DNA of 64,000 nt, from positions 1 to 64,000 of the forward strand of contig NC_080168.1 of assembly GCF_950295315.1 (NCBI RefSeq), written 5' to 3'. This document shows positions 9,921 through 22,501 of this stretch, piece after piece (positions within the stretch are counted from its first letter, which is position 1; each line of letters begins with the position of its first letter). Source of the stretch: Erinaceus europaeus. Its lineage: Eukaryota > Chordata > Mammalia > Eulipotyphla > Erinaceidae. The notes under the pieces are model-generated. The model saw only the letters and a list, made by a program, of their open reading frames with translations. It made no database searches and was not told the origin of the DNA. The position numbers were made by a program, and so were the translations under genes.

Positions 9921-11888
9921 TCAGAGATCACCTGTAGTAGTCTCAGAGCATGAGTGGCAAAGGAGCCAGCCTCTCCTGCAACTTATGTACAGAGAACCTA
10001 TCTGGTCAGGGCAAGCCAGCTAGCCCAGATTGTGGCTAAGCAAGAATGCATATGCAAAGGGACTCTCATGTCTCACTCTCCTGAGTTCCGAATCAATGCC
10101 ATGCCTCACTATGATCCAAACACTGCCAATGGGGGAAGCTGGGTCACCCCTCAGAATTCAGGGGCTTGAGCCTGTCCAGTCACGTTTGGCTGCCTACTCA
10201 GCCTCCAGGCTCTCAGTCCACTGCTCAGGGCAGCAGATTACAAGCCCAGAAAGTACCCAGAAAGGGCTGTGTTTCCACATAGATGGGAAGTGTGTTGAAC
10301 CAAACAATAGTGGATGAACCCGGCCCCTTACACCTACCCTTTGGGTCCGGCTAAGGCAATTGCTCCTGTGGCCTCACATCCCTGATCATGGTGTCCTGGT
10401 GTCCACACATCACACTCAGAGAGATTCCCAGAAGTAGGCTTGCATGAGTGTCCCATACAATGTCGCTCTGCTTGCAGGAAGCACAAACTCCCCGGTCCCT
10501 TGCTATGGACAGACAAAAAAAGATGGATGCCTCCATTGGCCAAATTAGGGGCTTCCAGTCAAGATCACAGCCCCGCCCCTCACCTGAGGGCCTGGCTGCT
10601 GCTAATCAAGGCAATTGGAAACACCTTTTACACTTGGGCCCTGAGGACATACTCAGGAATCCCTCCAGGAGCTAGCAGGCTGGAAGACCTCCTGACCCCT
10701 GGATAGCTGTGCTCCTAGTTGGGCGGCCCTTCTGGCCAGTGGTGAAAATATTCCCTAGATACAAGAAAGAACTTCAGGTTTCAAAGGGATTTGAAACACC
10801 ATGAGGCACTTGGAAAAGACATTTCACAGCCATCAAAACACCCTCTTTCTGAACACTGGAAGCTTCCGTTTTGCATGGGAAATCTGGACACTGGTGTGGC
10901 CATCAGTACCACAGATCCTTTCCATTTGGCTTAATAGAGGGAAAGCACAGTGTGTGTGCCAGGGGGATCGAGTTTCACGTCCCTTGACTGGGGCTCTCAT
11001 GGAATAAGGACAAGGATGCTGTGCAGGAAGGTGAGGAGGGCTGCATTGAGGCTGAGTGTCAGCCTCAGGGCCCTGGAGAATGGCAGTCAAGCACAGAGGG
11101 CCTGGACAGCTGCAGCTGGAGATGGACATATGCCTGGAACCTGCAGCAGCAACGCTGTCTCCGCAGTTCCCCACTGTACTACACCATGTGCAGGAGACTA
11201 AATAATCCAAAGGGCAAAGAAAGGAAAATTTCAACACCAGGAAGGCTGAGTTCACGATGCATGCACTGACTTCCAGTAAGGGCCCAGTGAAGAAGGCACA
11301 TAGAGACAGTCAGAGAGACAGAATGACAGAGACAGACAAGGACTGAAATTCTGGCCCTGTGTTGATCAGTGCCAGAGCACTGAGGACAAACCCTCCATGC
11401 CCATGCATACTTCTTACAAGTGGCATTGCTACTTTATGTTTGTGAGGAAAGGTAACACTTAGAACATCTAGGTCTTAGCCACTCTGAGAAGCAACCCTTG
11501 GCCGGCAGCCCACTCTCCAAAACTGCCCTCGCCTCTCCAAATTCGAAGTAGTCATAGTGATGCTCCAGCCAAGATGCAGGCTGGCGTATTGCATCTCCCT
11601 GGTCCAGCCTCAGCCTGTCCTGTGTGCAGGGAACTGCACAATGTCTATTTCTTCTTTGATTTACAGTTTTGGGATAAGACTCGGTGGACAAAAAGAGCAA
11701 GAGGGAAGTAGATGATTTGGCAGTGGTAGTTTGTGCTGAGAGAGATTTGTAGAGTGATATACGATATGGCTCTGTGAGATGTCTCTCATGACTGTGGCTC
11801 AGAAGGGCCAGGTGTATCCACATTGCTACCCTAATCCAGAGCTGTGCAGGTCTCTAGCTAAAAAATATTTTCAGACCTCTACATGTTA

Positions 11889-11923
11889 CATACATATATA
11901 TATATATAGAGAGAGAGATAGAT

Positions 11924-11956
<33 letters not shown>

Positions 11957-11958
11957 CA
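11889..11958. repeat. (TA)n/(GA)n compound microsatellite, R2
   Basis: About 70 bp, with a longer TA part and shorter GA part than R1. Confidence 0.95.
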
Positions 11959-12402
11959 CTGATGTAGTCATTTTCTACAAAGGATTTGATGTGACATTCA
12001 CACAATTGATTGCTAAAACCTGGAGAGAAACTTTGCATCAGGAAAAGAATTGTCCAAAGGAATAAAATCTCCAAATCATTAGCTATATGCAGCTCCAACG
12101 GGACCGAGCGAAAAAGGCTCGAGAAGGAACTCATCCAGGAGACTCTCCACATGGACAGGCACCACAGGTTTCCTAGTCTGGCGACACAAACAGGGCAGCT
12201 GCTAGTTCCCAGTGCAAGCCTCAGGGCAAAAACTTCTCCCTCTTCAGTGTCTTTACATCTGAAAAGAAGAAAAGTGACCAAGGGCCAAGGAGAGCTGCCC
12301 TGGTGTCAATATTGAGCTGTAAATCAGAATGTGCCAAGTGTTTTGCACAAAATCACCTGTGCCACAGTGATTCTGTTGTTCTCTCTCTCTCTCCCTCCCT
12401 CA

Positions 12403-12403
<1 letters not shown>

Positions 12404-12444
<41 letters not shown>
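12404..12444. repeat. (CA)n microsatellite left of the promoter array, R2
   Basis: About 41 bp. Confidence 0.95.
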
Positions 12445-12446
<2 letters not shown>

Positions 12447-12556
12447 TCCACAGAGGCACAGGCACAAACGGAGTTATACACATGCGCACTGGACAGCTTC
12501 TGCAAGGCAGGGCCCTGGGCTGAACCCTGCTTCGCATTTCCTGGAAGCACGCCCAG

Positions 12557-13300
12557 CCTTTTAAGGCCAGCTCTGAGCTCCCATTGGCGGGATTCCTACA
12601 GAAGGCCCGCCCACAGGGCGCCAGCCAGGCTCTGATAGGCCAGAGGCCTAGGCCACGCCCAGAACCCCACCCGCCATCTCATTGGCCAGTGTGCTTGGAC
12701 ACGCCCAGGAGGGTCCGGGCCCCTAGTCAGTGATTGGCCAGCGGCCTTGAGCACCGCCCACACGGCCCTGCAGCACGCTGATTGGGCAGCCTCCGGAAGG
12801 CCCGCCCACCAGCCACTTCCGCTCGACTCTGATTGGCCTGGTGTCCCAGGGACACGCCCCCAGCCAGCCTTCTCTTGGCTCCCATTGGCGGGCTGCTGTC
12901 TGAGGGGCGCCCTCTGATAGGCCAGTTCCTAAGGCACGCCCAGGAAGGTCACCGCCCTTGCCCCATGATTGGCCAGCCTCCTGGGCTCCGCCCACGAGGC
13001 CCGCCCCAGGCGCTCATTGGACAGCCTCCCGAGGGCCCGCCCCCCAGGCACTTCCGCTGGACCCTGATTGGCTGACCTCCAGGGGTACGCCCACCCAGAG
13101 CCAGCACCCAGGCTCTCATTGGTGGGCTGCTCTCTGAGGCCCGCCCACGCAACTCCTCCTCTGTTCTCATTGGCCAGCTCTTGCTTCACGCCCCTGAGGG
13201 TGACGTTCCTCCTCTCTGATTGGCCAGCTGTCTCTATGAATACCCACTGGGCCCTCCCCTCAGGCTCATTGGGCACGGGCTCTGAGGCCCGCCCCCGGGG
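12557..13300 (-). promoter_or_regulatory. CCAAT/GC-box array of R2
   Basis: Same 744 bp layout as R1 (offset 7820). All 13 ATTGG cores and both ATAGG variants are kept, and I see no difference from R1. Confidence 0.8.
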
Positions 13301-13494
13301 ACTTTCTGCCATCCTCTGAAGGCCCTGTTTCTGCAATCACGACCCCCACAGCTCCTGTCTGGGCCCGTCCTTAGGACACTGCCTGCCTGCGCTAGGCTGG
13401 CCATGCTCTTGGGGCACACCCAGAAACACTGTCGCCACTCTCCTAGCCCAGTGCCTCAGGGCACTTGCCCCATGGAGCCTTAGTCCCGCCCTGG

Positions 13495-13757
13495 TGCTGC
13501 CCTCTTGTGGACACCCAGCAGAATGCAGCTGAGCACAGGGATTCACAAGCTCCCAGTAGAGTCATCCCAGGCAAAGAGAGAAACCCCTTCCACTTGCAAA
13601 GCCAAATGGGGGATCCCCCCACCCCACAGGAAAGAACAGATGTCTAGGGCACTCTACGTCAATTTCAACCCTGCTGTCCACGGGCCACAATTCCGAGAGT
13701 TCTCCTCATTCCACAGAATCACTACACTCAACTATGGTCTTTGCCGCCACCTTGTGG
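13495..13757 (-). promoter_or_regulatory. CTCF-type motif pair of R2
   Basis: Motifs at 13495-13510 and 13742-13757, both unchanged from R1. Confidence 0.75.
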
Positions 13758-14034
13758 ACATACAGCAGAATGCAGCTGAGCTCCCCATGCCACTCCTCTT
13801 TGAGTCTACCCAGAAAATTACACACAGCATGGGAATAGCAAAGGAAAGAACCCATCTGAGGACCACCTGGGAGAATGCACAACAGAGTCCACAATCCAAT
13901 GTGCCAATTCATACTTGAAAAACCACTTGTGCAGTGGAAACTTCCTTTGTCATAACACAACCCAGTTCCTAAGTCCCTGTGTCAGGAATAAAGAAACAAC
14001 AGCGGTAATCTTAACTGAAACACACTTATGCACA

Positions 14035-14069
<35 letters not shown>
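14035..14069. repeat. (CA)n microsatellite in the tail, R2
   Basis: About 35 bp. Confidence 0.95.
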
Positions 14070-14071
<2 letters not shown>

Positions 14072-14683
14072 TCCCACAGAGACGTACACACTTGTCCCGA
14101 AAATAACTTGGATTGGAGTTGCTGTTTTGCACCCTAGCAAAAGGTCAAAGTTTCATGGGTGGAAGGGAGAAGTGTTAAGTTTCTGGCATATGAAGGTGAG
14201 AAATGCCTAGAGCAGATCGATAGTTACATGGACAACGAAGGGAGCATGGGTTGGAGGAACAGCTGGTGGAGCTGCCAGGGAACTATGTGGAATCCCAGGA
14301 CCCTGTGTTGAGCCCCTGGTCACACTTACCCAGCTAGGGAAAAGCTGGGCTAGTGACAAATCAGAGCTGCAGATGTCTCTCTGTCTCTCTTCCTGCTTGG
14401 GCCCTGCTCTCTCAATTTATGACTGTTTGCTTCTCCTCAATAAGAAAGTTACAAAGGATGTACAGAAATACAGGGGTAGTGGGAAAAATTACCCCCCCGT
14501 GCCCACTATTATATGGAACTGTTGACTGTAAACCATTCATCCCCCAAGAAAGAACAGAATAAATATTTGTGAGGTTAAAAACATTGTAGGTTAAATAGTG
14601 AACATTCTCTAGAGCCATGCAATACTAATCCATTGTGCATTGGATGTCACTGTCAAAAACAGTGCAGTAGCAGTTGTAGTAGC

Positions 14684-17656
14684 GTGTAGTATCTGCAAAA
14701 GGAAATGTATTGTGTGTCAAAAGTTCCCTTCAATTATAAGAGAAAATCTATCAGGCAGAAGAAATGACCCCTCATGTGATATCGGACAAAATAAATAAAT
14801 AAATAAATATGCAAATAAATGGGAATGATCTAAGAGGATTTGAAAAAATAAAAAATAAAAACAAACACCACAGGAAGACCTGATGACAGCAGAAATATAG
14901 AAAACGTCTGCTGAGAAATAGAGGGCTGCTTCAAAAATTCCCTGACACACAGGGTCCAGGCAAATTACGAATTCCGTGAATGAAAAGAAACGCATACGAT
15001 TTGAAGCTTACACTAGAAAATGGAGGCAAGTTCTGTGCTATGATAATTACAATAAGGATACTGATAGAAAGGCTATTGGAAATGCTCCTGGAAAGTTTAT
15101 AATTTATAATTGTAGTGAATCCTGCTCCAACTATGTGACCAATTATTTATGAATAAGGAGGCTATTATAAATGCGGTAATTCTGCATTCAGATCAAATAA
15201 AAAGGTCAACAATTCTAAAAATGTCTGATATATATATATATGTATGTATATGTACATATATGTATGTGTATCTTTATTATCAACTATGAGGGATACTGGC
15301 ATGGCTATGAGGAGACAGAGTATGGCTTGTGCCAGAGAGACTTACAAAGCTGAGGCTCCAGAAACCTAGGTGAAATCGCCAACAAAACAATCCAGAGCTC
15401 AGCCAGGCCCTGGTGACTCGCTTTGTATATCTGGGCCTGTCAGTCAAATAATATAAAAGTAAAATATTAATGAGTGCAGACAGAGTGAGTGAGAGCCTGT
15501 GAGAGTCAGAGACAGAGAAGGCAAGAAGAGAAATAGAAGAGTTGGAAAGAGACCAGAAGTCCAAAAGCTCCCACTCTGTGTTCATACATGACAGGTTCAA
15601 ACCTGGGTTGTCGAGATTGTAAGGCATCAGTCTCCTGTCCACAGACCCCAGACAACCCCAGCCTTCACCATATGTGTGTAGTATTTACGACAGGATATGT
15701 ATTGTGAGTGTAAACTTCCCTTCAATTATAAGAGAAAAATCTATCAAGCAGAAGAATGGACCCCTCATGTAATATAGAACCAAATAAATAAATAAATAAA
15801 TAAATATGCAAGTAAATGGGGGTTATCTAGGAGGATTTGAAACAAATGAAAAATAAAAACAAAAAGCACAAGAAGACCTGATGACAGCAGAAACATAGAA
15901 ACCATCTGCTGTGAATCAAGGGCTGCTTCAAAAGTTCCGAGACCCTTCAGAGTCCAGGGAAATTAAGATTTCGGGAGAATGAAAAGAAACTCATATTTAT
16001 TGAAGCTTACAGTAGAGAAAGGAGGCAAGTTCTGTACTATGATAATTAAAATAAGGATGCTGATAGAAATGCTATTAGAAATGCTACTGGAAGGTTCTAT
16101 TATTTATAATTGTATTGAATCCTGCTCCAACTATGTGGCCAATTAGTAGGGAAAAAGGAATCTGTTGTAAATGTGTGAATTTTGATTAAGATCAATTACA
16201 TAGGTTGACAATTCTAAAAATGACAGAGATATATATGTATATTTATATATGTATATGGATGTATATCTTTATTATAAAGTCTGAGAGATACTGCCATGGA
16301 TATGAGGAGACAGAATATGGCTTAAGTCAGAGAGACTTACCAATCAGAGGCTCCAGTAGCCTAGGTGAAATCACAAACAAAACCAGCCAGAGCTCAGCAG
16401 TGCTCTGGCCACTCTCTTTGTATATCTGGGCCTGTCAATAAAATAAGGATATAAGTAAAATATTCCTGAGTTCAGACAGAGTGAGAGAGAGCCTGTGAGA
16501 GTCAGAGACAGAGATGGCGAGAAGAGAAATAGAAGAGTTGGAAATAGACCAGAAGTCAAAAACCCCCTAGGCTGTGTTCATTCATGACAGGTTCAAACCT
16601 GGGTTGTAGAGATTGTCACGCAGCAGCTCTAATGCCCACAGACCCCAGGCAACCCAAGCCTTCACCATATGTGTGTAGTATTTGCCCCAGGAAATGTATT
16701 GTGCATCAAAAGTTCCCTTCAGTTATAAGAGAAAATCTCTCAAGCAGAAGAAATGATGCCACATGTGATACCTGACTAAATAAATAAATATGCAAATAAA
16801 TGGGGATGATCTAGGAGGACTTGAAACAATAAAAATAAATAAAGACAAAAACCACAAGAAGACCTGATGACAGCAGAAACATAGAAACCATCTGCTGAGA
16901 AACAGAGGGCTGCTTCAAAAATTCCCTAACACTTCAGGGTCCAGGGACATTAAGATTTCCGGAGAAAGAAAACAAACACATACGTATTGAAGCTTACACT
17001 AGAAAAAGGAGGGAAGATCTGGGCCATGATAATTACAATAAGGATGCTAATAGAAACACGATTAGAAATGCTACTGGAAGGTTCTATTATTTATAATTGT
17101 ATTGAATCCTGCTCCAACTATATGGCCAATTATTTCAGAAAAACTAGGCTGTTATAAATGTGGTAATTCTGAAAGAAGGTCAAATACATAGGTCGAACAT
17201 TCTAAAAATGACAGATATATAAATCTATATGTATATATATACATGTATGTATATCTTTATTATAAACTCTGAGTGATACTGGCATGGAAATGAGGAGACA
17301 GAATATGGCTTGTGTCAGAAAGACTTACAAACTGAGGCTCCAGTAGCCTAGGTGAAATCGCCAACACAACAAGCCAGAGCTCAGCAGTGCTCTGGTAACT
17401 CTCTTTGTCTATCTGGGCCTGTCAGTAAAATAAGAATCTAAGTAAAATATTAAGGAGTGAAGACAGAGTGTGTGAGAGCATGTGAGAGTTAGAGATAGAG
17501 AAGGCGAGAAGAGAAATAGATGAGTTGGAAAGAGACCAGAATTCAAAAACCTCCTACACTGTGTTCATTGATGACAGGTTCAAACCTGGCTTGTAGAGAT
17601 TGTAAGGCAGCAGCTCTCATGCCCACAGACCCCAGACAGCCCCAGCCTTCACCATA
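14684..17656 (+). repeat. Subrepeat block of R3: A 14684, B 15676, C 16673
   Basis: Copies of 992, 997 and 984 bp. The B copy has a pure (AAAT)n run near 15781-15805, where R2 and R4 have an AATG interruption. Confidence 0.88.
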
Positions 17657-17681
17657 GGCTCTACTACCAACCTGACAGTAA

Positions 17682-17732
17682 TGTGTGTGTGTGTGTGTGT
17701 GTGTCTGTCTGTTTGTGTGTGTCTGTGTGTGC
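17682..17732. repeat. (GT)n microsatellite, R3
   Basis: About 51 bp, same interruptions as R1. Confidence 0.95.
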
Positions 17733-19700
17733 TCAGAGATCACCTGTAGTAGTCTCAGAGCATGAGTGGCAAAGGAGCCAGCCTCTCCTGCAACTTATGT
17801 ACAGAGAACCTATCTGGTCAGGGCAAGCCAGCTAGCCCAGATTGTGGCTAAGCAAGAATGCATATGCAAAGGGACTCTCATGTCTCACTCTCCTGAGTTC
17901 CGAATCAATGCCATGCCTCACTATGATCCAAACACTGCCAATGGGGGAAGCTGGGTCACCCCTCAGAATTCAGGGGCTTGAGCCTGTCCAGTCACGTTTG
18001 GCTGCCTACTCAGCCTCCAGGCTCTCAGTCCACTGCTCAGGGCAGCAGATTACAAGCCCAGAAAGTACCCAGAAAGGGCTGTGTTTCCACATAGATGGGA
18101 AGTGTGTTGAACCAAACAATAGTGGATGAACCCGGCCCCTTACACCTACCCTTTGGGTCCGGCTAAGGCAATTGCTCCTGTGGCCTCACATCCCTGATCA
18201 TGGTGTCCTGGTGTCCACACATCACACTCAGAGAGATTCCCAGAAGTAGGCTTGCATGAGTGTCCCATACAATGTCGCTCTGCTTGCAGGAAGCACAAAC
18301 TCCCCGGTCCCTTGCTATGGACAGACAAAAAAAGATGGATGCCTCCATTGGCCAAATTAGGGGCTTCCAGTCAAGATCACAGCCCCGCCCCTCACCTGAG
18401 GGCCTGGCTGCTGCTAATCAAGGCAATTGGAAACACCTTTTACACTTGGGCCCTGAGGACATACTCAGGAATCCCTCCAGGAGCTAGCAGGCTGGAAGAC
18501 CTCCTGACCCCTGGATAGCTGTGCTCCTAGTTGGGCGGCCCTTCTGGCCAGTGGTGAAAATATTCGCTAGATACAAGAAAGAACTTCAGGTTTCAAAGGG
18601 ATTTGAAACACCATGAGGCACTTGGAAAAGACATTTCACAGCCATCAAAACACCCTCTTTCTGAACACTGGAAGCTTCCGTTTTGCATGGGAAATCTGGA
18701 CACTGGTGTGGCCATCAGTACCACAGATCCTTTCCATTTGGCTTAATAGAGGGAAAGCACAGTGTGTGTGCCAGGGGGATCGAGTTTCACGTCCCTTGAC
18801 CGGGGCTCTCATGGAATAAGGACAAGGATGCTGTGCAGGAAGGTGAGGAGGGCTGCATTGAGGCTGAGTGTCAGCCTCAGGGCCCTGGAGAATGGCAGTC
18901 AAGCACAGAGGGCCTGGACAGCTGCAGCTGGAGATGGACATATGCCTGGAACCTGCAGCAGCAACGCTGTCTCCGCAGTTCCCCACTGTACTACACCATG
19001 TGCAGGAGACTAAATAATCCAAAGGGCAAAGAAAGGAAAATTTCAACACCAGGAAGGCTGAGTTCACGATGCATGCACTGACTTCCAGTAAGGGCCCAGT
19101 GAAGAAGGCACATAGAGACAGTCAGAGAGACAGAATGACAGAGACAGACAAGGACTGAAATTCTGGCCCTGTGTTGATCAGTGCCAGAGCACTGAGGACA
19201 AACCCTCCATGCCCATGCATACTTCTTACAAGTGGCATTGCTACTTTATGTTTGTGAGGAAAGGTAACACTTAGAACATCTAGGTCTTAGCCACTCTGAG
19301 AAGCAACCCTTGGCCGGCAGCCCACTCTCCAAAACTGCCCTCGCCTCTCCAAATTCGAAGTAGTCATAGTGATGCTCCAGCCAAGATGCAGGCTGGCGTA
19401 TTGCATCTCCCTGGTCCAGCCTCAGCCTGTGCTGTGTGCAGGGAACTGCACTATGTCTATTTCTTCTTTGATTTACAGTTTTGGGATAAGACTCGGTGGA
19501 CAAAAAGAGCAAGAGGGAAGTAGATGATTTGGCAGTGGTAGTTTGTGCTGAGAGAGATTTGTAGAGTGATATACGATATGGCTCTGTGAGATGTCTCTCA
19601 TGACTGTGGCTCAGAAGGGCCAGGTGTATCCACATTGCTACCCTAATCCAGAGCTGTGCAGGTCTCTAGCTAAAAAATATTTTCAGACCTCTACATGTTA

Positions 19701-19725
19701 CATACATATATATATATAGAGAGAG

Positions 19726-19770
<45 letters not shown>

Positions 19771-19774
19771 CACT
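19701..19774. repeat. (TA)n/(GA)n compound microsatellite, R3
   Basis: About 74 bp, the same length as R1. Confidence 0.95.
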
Positions 19775-20216
19775 GATGTAGTCATTTTCTACAAAGGATT
19801 TGATGTGACATTCACACAATTGATTGCTAAAACCTGGAGAGAAACTTTGCATCAGGAAAAGAATTGTCCAAAGGAATAAAATCTCCAAATCATTAGCTAT
19901 ATGCAGCTCCAACGGGACCGAGCGAAAAAGGCTCGAGAAGGAACTCATCCAGGAGACTCTCCACATGGACAGGCACCACAGGTTTCCTAGTCTGGCGACA
20001 CAAACAGGGCAGCTGCTAGTTCCCAGTGCAAGCCTCAGGGCAAAAACTTCTCCCTCTTCAGTGTCTTTACATCTGAAAAGAAGAAAAGTGACCAAGGGCC
20101 AAGGAGAGCTGCCCTGGTGTCAATATTGAGCTGTAAATCAGAATGTGCCAAGTGTTTTGCACAAAATCACCTGTGCCACAGTGATTCTGTTGTTCTCTCT
20201 CTCTCTCCCTCCCTCA

Positions 20217-20256
<40 letters not shown>
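20217..20256. repeat. (CA)n microsatellite left of the promoter array, R3
   Basis: About 40 bp. Confidence 0.95.
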
Positions 20257-20258
<2 letters not shown>

Positions 20259-20368
20259 TCCACAGAGGCACAGGCACAAACGGAGTTATACACATGCGCA
20301 CTGGACAGCTTCTGCAAGGCAGGGCCCTGGGCTGAACCCTGCTTCGCATTTCCTGGAAGCACGCCCAG

Positions 20369-21112
20369 CCTTTTAAGGCCAGCTCTGAGCTCCCATTGGC
20401 GGGATTCCTACAGAAGGCCCGCCCACAGGGCGCCAGCCAGGCTCTGATAGGCCAGAGGCCTAGGCCACGCCCAGAACCCCACCCGCCATCTCATTGGCCA
20501 GTGTGCTTGGACACGCCCAGGAGGGTCCGGGCCCCTAGTCAGTGATTGGCCAGCGGCCTTGAGCACCGCCCACACGGCCCTGCAGCACGCTGATTGGGCA
20601 GCCTCCGGAAGGCCCGCCCACCAGCCACTTCCGCTCGACTCTGATTGGCCTGGTGTCCCAGGGACACGCCCCCAGCCAGCCTTCTCTTGGCTCCCATTGG
20701 CGGGCTGCTGTCTGAGGGGCGCCCTCTGATAGGCCAGTTCCTAAGGCACGCCCAGGAAGGTCACCGCCCTTGCCCCATGATTGGCCAGCCTCCTGGGCTC
20801 CGCCCACGAGGCCCGCCCCAGGCGCTCATTGGACAGCCTCCCGAGGGCCCGCCCCCCAGGCACTTCCGCTGGACCCTGATTGGCTGACCTCCAGGGGTAC
20901 GCCCACCCAGAGCCAGCACCCAGGCTCTCATTGGTGGGCTGCTCTCTGAGGCCCGCCCACGCAACTCCTCCTCTGTTCTCATTGGCCAGCTCTTGCTTCA
21001 CGCCCCTGAGGGTGACGTTCCTCCTCTCTGATTGGCCAGCTGTCTCTATGAATACCCACTGGGCCCTCCCCTCAGGCTCATTGGGCACGGGCTCTGAGGC
21101 CCGCCCCCGGGG
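20369..21112 (-). promoter_or_regulatory. CCAAT/GC-box array of R3
   Basis: Same layout and box count as R1 (offset 15,632), from the CArG-like site at 20369-20378 to the last GC-box. Confidence 0.8.
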
Positions 21113-21306
21113 ACTTTCTGCCATCCTCTGAAGGCCCTGTTTCTGCAATCACGACCCCCACAGCTCCTGTCTGGGCCCGTCCTTAGGACACTGCCTGCCT
21201 GCGCTAGGCTGGCCATGCTCTTGGGGCACACCCAGAAACACTGTCGCCACTCTCCTAGCCCAGTGCCTCAGGGCACTTGCCCCATGGAGCCTTAGTCCCG
21301 CCCTGG

Positions 21307-21569
21307 TGCTGCCCTCTTGTGGACACCCAGCAGAATGCAGCTGAGCACAGGGATTCACAAGCTCCCAGTAGAGTCATCCCAGGCAAAGAGAGAAACCCCT
21401 TCCACTTGCAAAGCCAAATGGGGGATCCCCCCACCCCACAGGAAAGAACAGATGTCTAGGGCACTCTACGTCAATTTCAACCCTGCTGTCCACGGGCCAC
21501 AATTCCGAGAGTTCTCCTCATTCCACAGAATCACTACACTCAACTATGGTCTTTGCCGCCACCTTGTGG
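21307..21569 (-). promoter_or_regulatory. CTCF-type motif pair of R3
   Basis: Motifs at 21307-21322 and 21554-21569, unchanged. Confidence 0.75.
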
Positions 21570-21846
21570 ACATACAGCAGAATGCAGCTGAGCTCCCCAT
21601 GCCACTCCTCTTTGAGTCTACCCAGAAAATTACACACAGCATGGGAATAGCAAAGGAAAGAACCCATCTGAGGACCACCTGGGAGAATGCACAACAGAGT
21701 CCACAATCCAATGTGCCAATTCATACTTGAAAAACCACTTGTGCAGTGGAAACTTCCTTTGTCATAACACAACCCAGTTCCTAAGTCCCTGTGTCAGGAA
21801 TAAAGAAACAACAGCGGTAATCTTAACTGAAACACACTTATGCACA

Positions 21847-21888
<42 letters not shown>
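21847..21888. repeat. (CA)n microsatellite in the tail, R3
   Basis: About 42 bp. Confidence 0.95.
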
Positions 21889-21889
<1 letters not shown>

Positions 21890-22501
21890 TCCCACAGAGA
21901 CGTACACACTTGTCCCGAAAATAACTTGGATTGGAGTTGCTGTTTTGCACCCTAGCAAAAGGTCAAAGTTTCATGGGTGGAAGGGAGAAGTGTTAAGTTT
22001 CTGGCATATGAAGGTGAGAAATGCCTAGAGCAGATCGATAGTTACATGGACAACGAAGGGAGCATGGGTTGGAGGAACAGCTGGTGGAGCTGCCAGGGAA
22101 CTATGTGGAATCCCAGGACCCTGTGTTGAGCCCCTGGTCACACTTACCCAGCTAGGGAAAAGCTGGGCTAGTGACAAATCAGAGCTGCAGATGTCTCTCT
22201 GTCTCTCTTCCTGCTTGGGCCCTGCTCTCTCAATTTATGACTGTTTGCTTCTCCTCAATAAGAAAGTTACAAAGGATGTACAGAAATACAGGGGTAGTGG
22301 GAAAAATTACCCCCCCGTGCCCACTATTATATGGAACTGTTGACTGTAAACCATTCATCCCCCAAGAAAGAACAGAATAAATATTTGTGAGGTTAAAAAC
22401 ATTGTAGGTTAAATAGTGAACATTCTCTAGAGCCATGCAATACTAATCCATTGTGCATTGGATGTCACTGTCAAAAACAGTGCAGTAGCAGTTGTAGTAG
22501 C

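Larger units (their letters stand above)
6868..14683 (+). repeat. Macrosatellite unit R2 (7816 bp, even type)
   Basis: Complete unit, near-identical to R4 at an offset of 15,634. A 6868-7859, B 7860-8860, C 8861-9844, GT tract, segment D to about 11888, GA tract, CA tract, CCAAT/GC array 12557-13300, CTCF pair 13495-13757, tail 13758-14683. Even-type markers shared with R4: TATTCCCTAG near 10749, GGCCATGGTG in A near 7588, TTCATACAG in B near 8659, and CACAATG near 11637. No coding gene seen. Confidence 0.96.
14684..22501 (+). repeat. Macrosatellite unit R3 (7818 bp, odd type)
   Basis: Complete unit. A 14684-15675, B 15676-16672, C 16673-17656, segment D about 17733-19700, CCAAT/GC array 20369-21112, CTCF pair 21307-21569, tail 21570-22501. 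Its A, B and C subrepeats match R5 at an offset of 15,636. Its right part matches R1 in GA-tract length (74 bp), CA-tract length (40 bp) and the odd-type marker TATTCGCTAG near 18561. No coding gene seen. Confidence 0.96.
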